From Caldilineaceae bacterium (GTDB taxonomy: Bacteria; Chloroflexota; Anaerolineae; Caldilineales; Caldilineaceae): DNA of 35,915 nucleotides. Shown one piece after another: positions 16,340 to 23,182 of the stretch. The translations under genes and the position numbers were made by a program. The notes beneath the pieces were generated by a model. That model made no database searches, was not told the DNA's origin, and saw nothing but the letters and a program-made list of their open reading frames with translations. Within the stretch, counting starts at the first letter, position 1. Every line of letters begins with the position of its first letter. The stretch spans positions 1 through 35,915 of the forward strand of contig JAPPAJ010000191.1 of the NCBI GenBank assembly GCA_026705565.1. The letters are read 5' to 3'.

Positions 16340-17386
16340 TCATGGGGCTTCCGCCAGCCAGTCGGTGTTGAACCGGGCCAGGGTGAGGGTCTCGTAGGGC
16401 CCGTCAATCCCTCTTTCGTAGAGGCACAGGGCGGTTCCCTCGGCCGAAACGGCCAAGTCGCTGTACGCAGCTGGTCCAGCGTGGAGCAGCTTGGCTTGCG
16501 GCCAGGAATGCCCCTCGTCCGCGCTGAGTCGAACAGTCATCCGGATTCGGTCGGTGGCGGATGCCGGATTGGCGAACAGCAGGCCGTTGGTGGCCTGGGG
16601 CCAGCGGACGATGCTGGCCTGACAGACAGGTTCGACCAGAGCTTGGTCCCACCGAAACTCCTCGAAGGAGGAACCGAGATCCCGGCTGATGGCGACGGCC
16701 CGTTGGCTTCGTTGCGCGTAGTTGCGGCAGTTGATCATGACGTCGCCGTTCAGCAGTTCCACCACCTCGCATTCGTTGGTTCCGTCCCTGACAATGCCGC
16801 CAATGTGCCAAGTGATGCCGCCGTCGTCGCTGTAGACGACATGGGAATGGTAGGGATCCCTGGTTCGGTCCAGGTGAATGCCGACCATGTGATCACAGGG
16901 CACCACCATGCGTCCCGATTGCAGCTGGATGCCGTGGCCCGGCCCGGTCGCGTACCAAGTCCAGTCGGGCCGCATCACCCTGTCGGTCATGTCGACCGGC
17001 TCACTCCAGGTTTCCCCGTCGTCCAGGCTGTGGGTGAGCCAGACCGTGCGTTTGGCCTTGCCCTGAACGATGAGTCCTTCCCCGCCTTCAGCGGTGTTCT
17101 TGCAGAACCAGAGCCAGATGGTACCGGTGGCACTGTCCTGGACCGGACACGGATTGCCACACGTCATGTCATCTTCCTTGACCACGACCCGGAGGTCGGA
17201 CCAGGAGGCGCCATGGTCATGGCTGTGGCGCAGGACCAGTTCGATGGTGCCTGCATCACCGGGTCCGTGGACGCGGCCTTCGGCAAAGGCCAGCACGCGT
17301 CCACTGCTCAACGTCAGCAGGGCCGGAATGCGGAAGGTGTGGTACCCAAGGGTTCCGCTCTGGAACAGTACTTGCTCAGCCAGCAT
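16340..17386 (-). CDS. GH33-type exo-alpha-sialidase, probably cytoplasmic
   Basis: 348 residues forming a six-bladed propeller. The N-terminal FRIP motif gives Arg19, AFAEGR gives Arg38, and Asp44 is the likely acid/base. The NECEVVEL segment holds the glutamate (205 or 207), CRNY gives Arg221, Arg280 or 282 is the likely remaining triad arginine, and Tyr308 in AYSDL is the expected nucleophile. Five Asp-box-like repeats of the S-x-D-x-G-x-x-W type occur: SHDHGASW, SLDDGETW, SDDGGITW, SRDLGSSF (degenerate) and SADEGHSW. Family enzymes release terminal sialic acids. No signal peptide is visible, so it likely acts on imported oligosaccharides. It follows the SDR gene by 104 bases. A related substrate such as another nonulosonic acid is possible. 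Confidence 0.85.
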   Translation of the reverse strand: MLAEQVLFQSGTLGYHTFRIPALLTLSSGRVLAFAEGRVHGPGDAGTIELVLRHSHDHGASWSDLRVVVKEDDMTCGNPCPVQDSATGTIWLWFCKNTAEGGEGLIVQGKAKRTVWLTHSLDDGETWSEPVDMTDRVMRPDWTWYATGPGHGIQLQSGRMVVPCDHMVGIHLDRTRDPYHSHVVYSDDGGITWHIGGIVRDGTNECEVVELLNGDVMINCRNYAQRSQRAVAISRDLGSSFEEFRWDQALVEPVCQASIVRWPQATNGLLFANPASATDRIRMTVRLSADEGHSWPQAKLLHAGPAAYSDLAVSAEGTALCLYERGIDGPYETLTLARFNTDWLAEAP

Positions 17387-17490
17387 GATGGCGTCGTCTC
17401 CGGACTTTGGTTGGGGGGTGGCCGGGATTCTGCCACCGGCAGGGACTTGAGAATCCTACAAGCATGGTCCGCCATGCCGGACGGGATGGT

Positions 17491-18294
17491 CTACGCGCCG
17501 TCCCGGGACTCAAAACCCAGCGCCTGCCGCGAAGGTTCCAGGTCGACCCAGCGATGCCGATTGTCCGAAATCCCGTAGCAGATGTGGAAACAGGGCGATG
17601 CGGTCGCCTGCAGCGCGAGTTCGATGATGTTGGCTACGTCCCGCTGGCTGCACCAGAGGGAATCGGTCCAGCCAAACAGGCTGCGGTCCTCCTTGTTGAC
17701 GGCCCCGATGCGCAGGCACACGGTGGCGATGTCGTGGGCATCGTGGTAGGTCCGGCAAATGCCTTCTCCCCAGACCTTGCTGGCCGAATAGGGTTCGGTG
17801 GGACGGGGCGGATCCGCAGGCGTAATTAGGGGAATATCCTCCGGTACATCCTCAAAGCGCTCTTCGCGGATGGCGTTGTAGGGTTCCTGATAGTAGAAGT
17901 AACCCATGGTGGCCATGACGGAACTGGCATATACCAGGCGCTTGACCCCGGCTGCCCGACAGGCTTCCAGCATGTTGTAGGTTCCGACCACGTTGCTGTG
18001 CAGCACGTCCTCGAACGAGGCCGCGGGGTCCGGCACCGCCCCGATGTGCAGTACGGCGTCCATGCCGGCGATGGCTTGCATCATGGCATCGGCATCCCCC
18101 AGATCGGCCTGCACGAAGTGCGTGTCCGGCAGCCGTATCAGTGAATCGGCATCGGCCCGGGTGGAACTGGCGGAACGGCGGCTGCTGCCGTGGACGTCAT
18201 AGCGTTCCGGTTGTCTGTTGAGATGGCCGTAGACAAGATTGCCGATGAGGCCGTACACGCCTGTAATGTGCACTTTCAGAGGATTGTTTGACAT
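17491..18294 (-). CDS. Extended SDR, NAD-dependent epimerase/dehydratase family
   Basis: 267 residues. The glycine-rich motif TGVYGLIG is at 11-18, Ser124/Ser125 lie in LVYASSVMA, and the catalytic pair is Tyr169 and Lys173 in YSASKVWGE. These define an active extended SDR acting on a sugar or nucleotide sugar. It is shorter than typical UDP-glucose epimerases and resembles uronate-dehydrogenase-like members. I chose the ATG at 18294 because GGAG lies six bases upstream; an in-frame start 48 bases earlier is less likely. It lies between the desaturase-Rieske gene and the sialidase on the same strand. A hairpin at 18390-18425 separates it from the desaturase gene, so it may have its own promoter. 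Confidence 0.87.
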   Translation of the reverse strand: MSNNPLKVHITGVYGLIGNLVYGHLNRQPERYDVHGSSRRSASSTRADADSLIRLPDTHFVQADLGDADAMMQAIAGMDAVLHIGAVPDPAASFEDVLHSNVVGTYNMLEACRAAGVKRLVYASSVMATMGYFYYQEPYNAIREERFEDVPEDIPLITPADPPRPTEPYSASKVWGEGICRTYHDAHDIATVCLRIGAVNKEDRSLFGWTDSLWCSQRDVANIIELALQATASPCFHICYGISDNRHRWVDLEPSRQALGFESRDGA

Positions 18295-18389
18295 AAGGTT
18301 CTCCGATATGCAAGTGGGTGGATTCCGATGGGGCTCGCCCATCGGTTTGGGATCTGCGCGGCCGGGCAGCTACTGTCTTTGCTCCGGGA

Positions 18390-18425
18390 TTGCGCGACGA
18401 GACACGGATCGGCCTCGTCGCGCAA
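18390..18425 (-). terminator. Strong hairpin after the desaturase-Rieske gene
   Basis: ttgcgcgacgag (18390-18401) and its exact complement ctcgtcgcgcaa (18414-18425) form a 12-base-pair stem with a 12-base loop, 16 bases beyond the stop of the minus-strand gene ending at 18442. No U-tract follows. It may terminate, stabilise the message, or act as an operator for the next gene. Confidence 0.55.
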
Positions 18426-18441
18426 GTGTCGTCCTTCCCGG

Positions 18442-19854
18442 TCAGGCGCGCACGCGCAGGAAGATGCTGTCCCCCCGCACTTCGACGGGATAGGTTTGCA
18501 GGCTACCGCAGGCAGGCGAGCGGACCGCATCGCCGCTGACGATGTCGAAGCGTCCGTTGTGGAGCGGGCACTCGATGACGCCATCGAAGACGATGCCGTC
18601 GGTCAGGTCGGCGTATTCATGGGTGCAGAGGCCGTCGGTGGCATGGTAGGCATCCCCTTCCAGACGGCACACGGCGAAAAACCGGCCGCCGTGGTCCACG
18701 CGCACAACATCGTTTTCTTCGAGTGCGCCCACGGGACAGACTTCGATCCACTCGCTGTCCGCAGTGGCTGCGGCCACGGATTCCACTTCTGCAGACTTGC
18801 CCTGTTCCGTGGGGATGGGCCGCATGATCTGGTAGCTCGCGTCTTCCGTCGCCTGCTTGATCAGCGCCGGAATCATCTCCTTGTACACCGCCCATAAGTT
18901 CGGGTAGGCGGGCGGCATCTGATCCTTCACTGCTTCATGGAACCGGCCCAGCGCGTGGTAGGGAACCATCGGCACGGAGTGGTGCTCGATGTGGTAGTTC
19001 ATGTTCATGTACAGATAGCGGTAGACCGGGTTGACAAACACGGTGCGGGTGTTTTCGCGGTGGTCGTGCGTGTCTTCCCCGAGACCTGCGTGCTGTGTCA
19101 GGCCAAGCAGCTGATGCAGCCATCCTCCGTAGAACCGCGGCAGGAGGACGAACATCATGGGCAGAAAGCTCCAGATCGCAATCGACCAAATGGCGAAGCC
19201 GACGATAATCGCCACGTAGACGCGACTCGACCAGTACATCTTGTTCCGTTCGGACTCCGGCACGAAGTGCCGCACGTCCGGACCGGGTCTGCCAAACGCA
19301 TTGCGCACCACGCGCCAGACTTCGGGTGGCCCGCTCCGCAGGTAGAGGAAGTCCATCACGATCTTCAGCAGATCGGCGGGCCGCTGCACCTGAATTTCGG
19401 GATCGAGGCCCACGAAGTAGGTGTCCGTATGGTGGCGCGAATGGCTCCAGCGCCACATGTATGCCTCCCGCAGGGTCAGAAACGAACTGATGTGGTAGAA
19501 GAGTTCGTTCAACCACTGGGTTCGGAACGGTGTTCCGTGCCCGCACTCGTGCCATCGGGCATCCGACGACGAATAGATGGTTCCGTAAATCAGGAACGCG
19601 GGAATGGCCCACCATGTCCCCCAAGCGGATACCGCCCATGCGGCGCTGGCGGCGAGCAGCACAAACCAGAGGCCGAAATGCACCAGGGCAGGGCCGTCGG
19701 TGCGTTCCATGAAGGCGCGCATCTCCTGGCGCGGCAGCGTGGGCTTCCACCAAACGCCGTCCATCCGCGACTCGATGTCGAAATCGTCCAAGGGAACGGC
19801 TCGCTCGGTGACTCCGGTGAGCGAATAGTCCCTTGGCATTGCCTGTACGCTCAT
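18442..19854 (-). CDS. MocD/MocE-like fusion: fatty-acid-desaturase-type di-iron oxygenase with C-terminal Rieske ferredoxin
   Basis: 470 residues in two parts. Residues 1-345 are a membrane di-iron desaturase/hydroxylase with three histidine boxes: HECGH (102-106), HSRHH (138-142) and HIEHH (288-292), plus hydrophobic segments near 60-95 and 212-240. Residues 366-470 are a Rieske [2Fe-2S] domain: ligands Cys410 and His412 in CTH, Cys429 and His432 in CPLH. The two parts resemble, in order, the separate rhizopine catabolism proteins MocD and MocE, where oxygenase and ferredoxin remove an O-methyl group. Fusion would deliver electrons within one chain. No reductase (MocF-like) is in the window. 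The ATG at 19854 has AGGA seven bases upstream. The substrate may be a lipid, alkane or O-methylated polyol; the MocD/E resemblance is from memory of the families. Confidence 0.88.
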   Translation of the reverse strand: MSVQAMPRDYSLTGVTERAVPLDDFDIESRMDGVWWKPTLPRQEMRAFMERTDGPALVHFGLWFVLLAASAAWAVSAWGTWWAIPAFLIYGTIYSSSDARWHECGHGTPFRTQWLNELFYHISSFLTLREAYMWRWSHSRHHTDTYFVGLDPEIQVQRPADLLKIVMDFLYLRSGPPEVWRVVRNAFGRPGPDVRHFVPESERNKMYWSSRVYVAIIVGFAIWSIAIWSFLPMMFVLLPRFYGGWLHQLLGLTQHAGLGEDTHDHRENTRTVFVNPVYRYLYMNMNYHIEHHSVPMVPYHALGRFHEAVKDQMPPAYPNLWAVYKEMIPALIKQATEDASYQIMRPIPTEQGKSAEVESVAAATADSEWIEVCPVGALEENDVVRVDHGGRFFAVCRLEGDAYHATDGLCTHEYADLTDGIVFDGVIECPLHNGRFDIVSGDAVRSPACGSLQTYPVEVRGDSIFLRVRA

Positions 19855-20136
19855 GATCTTGTCCTGATTCCTGATTGGATGCCGGTTCGGAACAGCGCGG
19901 CACCTGCAAGTGCCGACGTTCGGGCGGGGCGCACTCGACGCATGGATCGCTTGCGGGGCCGACCAACGATTCTAACCGGCCCCGCCAAGGTGGCTTTTCC
20001 ACCTCTTGCGTGGCGGTACCGCGGCTCGGTCAGAAGGGCTACAGCCTGGGTACCGCGTATCTCAGTGGATCGCCGCGTGGCTTGAGCACTGCAATCCACC
20101 TGTGGCTTCTCGTTGCAGCGCAGCCGCTCGCAAGTC

Positions 20137-21405
20137 TTACAAGCCGGATCTGAGGGCCTGGCGCCATTTGACCGGCATGCGTCTGCCCAGCTTGATGCGT
20201 TTCGCGCCCAGGAATGTTCCCAGATCCCTCATCGTCCGGACGAGGCAGTCGGCGAGGTGCAGATCCTGCTTCCGGCCCTCTTCGAGATAGAGAGCCTTGA
20301 AGTGCAGTTCGTACCGCTTACGGTCCATCTCGGTGTCCACGCGCCCGAGCATTGAGTCGCCAGCCAGGATAGGTAGGACGTAGTACCCGTAGCGGCGCTT
20401 GACCACCGGCACGTAAATTTCGATTGTGAAGTCAAAGCCAAACAGGGGCAGGTTGCGTCTGCGGTCGCAAATCAGGTTGTCGAACGGGGACAGCAGCACG
20501 GTACGGCCCTCCCAGTTCGAGTCGGCCTCCAGGCGCTGCAGCATCTCGGCATCCTCGGCATGGACCATCCACGAGCCGGGCATGGTCCTGTTGTCCGAGT
20601 CCACCAGTTCGACCGGTAGGATGGTTCCATCCGCTGCCAGGGATGCCAGGACCGACTCCAGGTCGGGATAGGCGCGGCGCATGAAGTGTTGCCTGATGTC
20701 CCGGGCCGTACCAGTGCCCAATGCCTTCAGGGCGAGTGGCACGGCCCGGCGGCAAAACTCGTCCGGGGTCATGGATGTGCGATCGGCCCACGGCGGCAGG
20801 AACTCGTCGGTGAGGTGCCAGACCTTGCGGTTGCCGGAGCGCTGCGCCACCATCAACTCGCCGCGGAAAAACAGGTGGTCCAGCATGCGCGGCACGCTGC
20901 GTCCGCTCGTCCAGCCGGTGGAGTGCCAGGGCACGTGTGGCACGTCCACCGTGATGTCCTGTGAGGCCAACGGGCCGCGTGTCCGGAACTCCTCCCTGAT
21001 TTGTGCCAACAGGGCTCCGTTTTGCTTCACCCATTGGGCCGTGCGACTGCCGTCCGTCTCGCTGGTCGCGGCAAAGGCCTGCATCCGGTGGTGGAACAAC
21101 GGGTAGTCGTCCATCAGGCAGATGGAGGCGCAGTGGGCCCAGTTTTCGAAGAAGAGCCTGTCGGTGTAGAGCAGTTCGTTGAGCAGTCCCGGATCGAAGT
21201 TGCCCAGGCGGCTCCACAGCGCCAGCAGTTCGGTTCGTTCCACGGCCCGGATCGGATCAATCTGGATGCAGCGGAGGGCCTCCAGCACCTTGCGAATGGC
21301 CCGTTTGTCGGTCTCGGACCGAAGCAGTGCGTGGCTGTCGAGCAGTTGTTTGTGGATGGCGAGGCGCCGTGCCGCCTTGAGCGGGATCTTCAGGGGAGAA
21401 GGCAT
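20137..21405 (-). CDS. ycaQ: Winged-helix DNA glycosylase, YcaQ/AlkX type (HTH_42)
   Basis: 422 residues of the HTH_42 family, which includes AlkZ and YcaQ. These glycosylases remove alkylated bases and unhook DNA crosslinks. The catalytic segment CIQIDPI gives Gln48 and Asp50, the Q-x-D form associated with the YcaQ (AlkX) branch rather than the Q-x-Q of AlkZ. Further family segments are LALWSRLG, FENWAHCASI and LSPFDNLICDRRR. I chose the ATG at 21405, 19 bases after the stop of the aminotransferase-like gene; the frame stays open further upstream inside that gene. The ribosome binding site is weak. Cotranscription with the upstream gene is likely but a functional link is unclear. Confidence 0.85.
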   Translation of the reverse strand: MPSPLKIPLKAARRLAIHKQLLDSHALLRSETDKRAIRKVLEALRCIQIDPIRAVERTELLALWSRLGNFDPGLLNELLYTDRLFFENWAHCASICLMDDYPLFHHRMQAFAATSETDGSRTAQWVKQNGALLAQIREEFRTRGPLASQDITVDVPHVPWHSTGWTSGRSVPRMLDHLFFRGELMVAQRSGNRKVWHLTDEFLPPWADRTSMTPDEFCRRAVPLALKALGTGTARDIRQHFMRRAYPDLESVLASLAADGTILPVELVDSDNRTMPGSWMVHAEDAEMLQRLEADSNWEGRTVLLSPFDNLICDRRRNLPLFGFDFTIEIYVPVVKRRYGYYVLPILAGDSMLGRVDTEMDRKRYELHFKALYLEEGRKQDLHLADCLVRTMRDLGTFLGAKRIKLGRRMPVKWRQALRSGL

Positions 21406-21424
21406 GTCGACGTCATTCCGCAGG

Positions 21425-22660
21425 TCAAACCGAGTCGAGCGCTTCCAGGACCGTATCCACTTCGTCCTCGGTGTTGTAGTGGGCAAAGCCAATACGGAGC
21501 ACGCCCCCTGACTGTTCCACGCCCAAGGCTTCGGCGACGGCCAGGGCGTAGAAGTTGCCGTCCCAAGCAAAGATGTTGCGTTCGGCCAGGTGGACGGCCA
21601 GCTGCCGGGGTGTGGTTCCTTCCCGCCGCAGGGCAAAGGTGGGCACCCGGTCGGTGGCGGAGGGTAGGCCGTAGAGTCTGTAACCGGCCAGGTTGCGGAG
21701 TCCCTCCAGGAAGCGGTTCATCAGGTTTCGCTCGTGCTCCCGGATCAGTCCGAACGCAGTCTCAATCATGTCGCGCCGGGAGGCGGAGATGAGCAGATCG
21801 GGATCGCCGGCTGCCAACGACGAAATGTACTGGATGCAGGCGCAGAAGCCGGCCAGCGCCTCGAAGTTCGAAGTGCCAATCTCGAACTTCCCGGGCAGCG
21901 ATCCGTCGTGGGCCCTGACCTGATAGGCGGGGAGCCGGTTGAGATGGCGCTCCTTCCCGTACAGGATGCCCAGGTGGGGCCCGAAGTGCTTGTAGGCGCT
22001 GGTCACCAGGAAGTCGCAGTCCAGGGCGCGCACGTCCAGCAGGCCGTGGGGCGCGTAGTGCACCGCGTCCACATACACCATGGCGCCGGCGGCACGGGCC
22101 CAGGAGGCGATGTGGGCCACGGGATTGATGGAACCGGAGAAGTTGCTGGCCAGGCCCACCGCAATCAGGCGCGTGCGTCGGCCAATCAGCGACCGCAGCT
22201 GCTCCAGGTTCAGCGTGCACGTTTCCCGGTTGATCCGCGCCCAATGGACGACCAGGTTGCGCTCCTCGGCCATCTGCAGCCAGGGCGCGATGTTGGCCTC
22301 GTGGTCCAGTTCCGAAATGATGATTTCGTCCCCGTGGCTCAGGGTGCGGCCCACGCTGCGGCTGATCAGATAGGTCAGGCTGGTCATGTTGGCGCCGAAC
22401 ACGACTTCCTGCGGGGCACAGTGCATGAAGTCGGCGGCCAGCCGATGGGCTTCCGCCACGACTTCGTCCGTGGCGATGCTGGTTGCGAACTGGCCCCCCG
22501 TGTTGGCCATGAAGCGACCCAGGTACTCCTGCATGGCCATGACCACGGATTCCGGCATCTGTGAGCCGCCCGGACTGTCGCAGAACACCGCGGGCACGCC
22601 GTCATAGTGCTCTTGGAGCGAAGGGAACTGGCTGCGGACATGGTTCAGTTGCAGAGGCAC
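21425..22660 (-). CDS. Class V aminotransferase-like PLP enzyme (cysteine desulfurase-like)
   Basis: 411 residues with the class V aminotransferase fold. PLP contacts are visible: His120 in ELDHEANIAPW, Asp198 and His201 in YVDAVHYAPHG, and the Schiff-base Lys224 in TSAYKHFGPH. This motif set matches the cysteine-desulfurase-like subfamily related to SufS. The catalytic cysteine of true desulfurases is not visible in the corresponding C-terminal loop, so the reaction is uncertain and could be another lyase or aminotransferase reaction. The start is GTG with AAGGA about 13 bases upstream. It heads a two-gene unit with the YcaQ-type glycosylase. Confidence 0.87.
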   Translation of the reverse strand: MPLQLNHVRSQFPSLQEHYDGVPAVFCDSPGGSQMPESVVMAMQEYLGRFMANTGGQFATSIATDEVVAEAHRLAADFMHCAPQEVVFGANMTSLTYLISRSVGRTLSHGDEIIISELDHEANIAPWLQMAEERNLVVHWARINRETCTLNLEQLRSLIGRRTRLIAVGLASNFSGSINPVAHIASWARAAGAMVYVDAVHYAPHGLLDVRALDCDFLVTSAYKHFGPHLGILYGKERHLNRLPAYQVRAHDGSLPGKFEIGTSNFEALAGFCACIQYISSLAAGDPDLLISASRRDMIETAFGLIREHERNLMNRFLEGLRNLAGYRLYGLPSATDRVPTFALRREGTTPRQLAVHLAERNIFAWDGNFYALAVAEALGVEQSGGVLRIGFAHYNTEDEVDTVLEALDSV

Positions 22661-22712
22661 GGCTGGGTTGTTTCCTTGGTTGGACGGGGTTGGGTAGACC
22701 GGCTGGGACAGG

Positions 22713-22738
22713 CGGCCAGGACGCGCGCGTCCTGGCCG
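22713..22738. repeat. 26-base perfect palindrome
   Basis: Each arm is 13 bases (cggccaggacgcg and its complement), with no mismatch and no spacer. It lies 53 bases upstream of the minus-strand GTG start at 22660 and about 445 bases before the plus-strand gene at 23183. It could be a protein-binding dyad or a hairpin in the leader of the minus-strand unit. Confidence 0.6.
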
Positions 22739-23068
22739 ACAGTGTTGGTTCCAGGATTCCCCATTGTGTCAGCAAATCTGTCGGTATGGGAACCTTGGAA
22801 CGGCAAAATGGGCTCAACCAACAAGGCTGGTGGCTCGCGGACGCCAGTATGGCCGGATTTTGTCATGCCCGAGGATCGGTATGCAGCGGATCCGGTTTCC
22901 GGGCTTCACTTTGGGGGACTTCAGGCCTGTCTGCTGGTTGCCCCACCGGGATTCGGTGCAGTGGGGACCCCGGTCGGAGGGGACGCCCCGGCGCATGGTC
23001 CACGCTTATCCGGACCGGTGGATGTGGTTGCATGGTACCGTCGGCTTCGGCTGGACCAACAGGGGGTC

Positions 23069-23074
23069 CATAAT
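23069..23074 (+). promoter_or_regulatory. Possible -10 element for the phosphodiesterase unit
   Basis: CATAAT in GC-rich surroundings, 108 bases upstream of the ATG at 23183, with TTCGGC (23046-23051) at 17-base spacing as a poor -35 element. Only the hexamer supports this. Confidence 0.3.
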
Positions 23075-23182
23075 GGATACGGGGTGTTCCGTGGCCTCCC
23101 GGAGAAAGTTCCCCTTGGGTTGGCCAATCGAACCGCGGAGCAGTGATTCCGGATCGGTCGAAGTCCATCAGCGAGGTATTCC

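Larger units (their letters stand above)
22661..23182. other. Divergent intergenic region without a supported gene
   Basis: These 522 bases separate the aminotransferase-like gene from the phosphodiesterase. Several frames are open by chance, with no motif or convincing ribosome binding site. It contains a 26-base perfect palindrome at 22713-22738 and a CATAAT hexamer at 23069-23074, a possible -10 element with TTCGGC 17 bases before it. Confidence 0.5.

Noticed and set aside
19988-20004. Small stem aggtgg/ccacct with a five-base loop upstream of the desaturase-Rieske gene
   Set aside because: Six base pairs only; such stems are frequent, and no promoter or regulator supports it.
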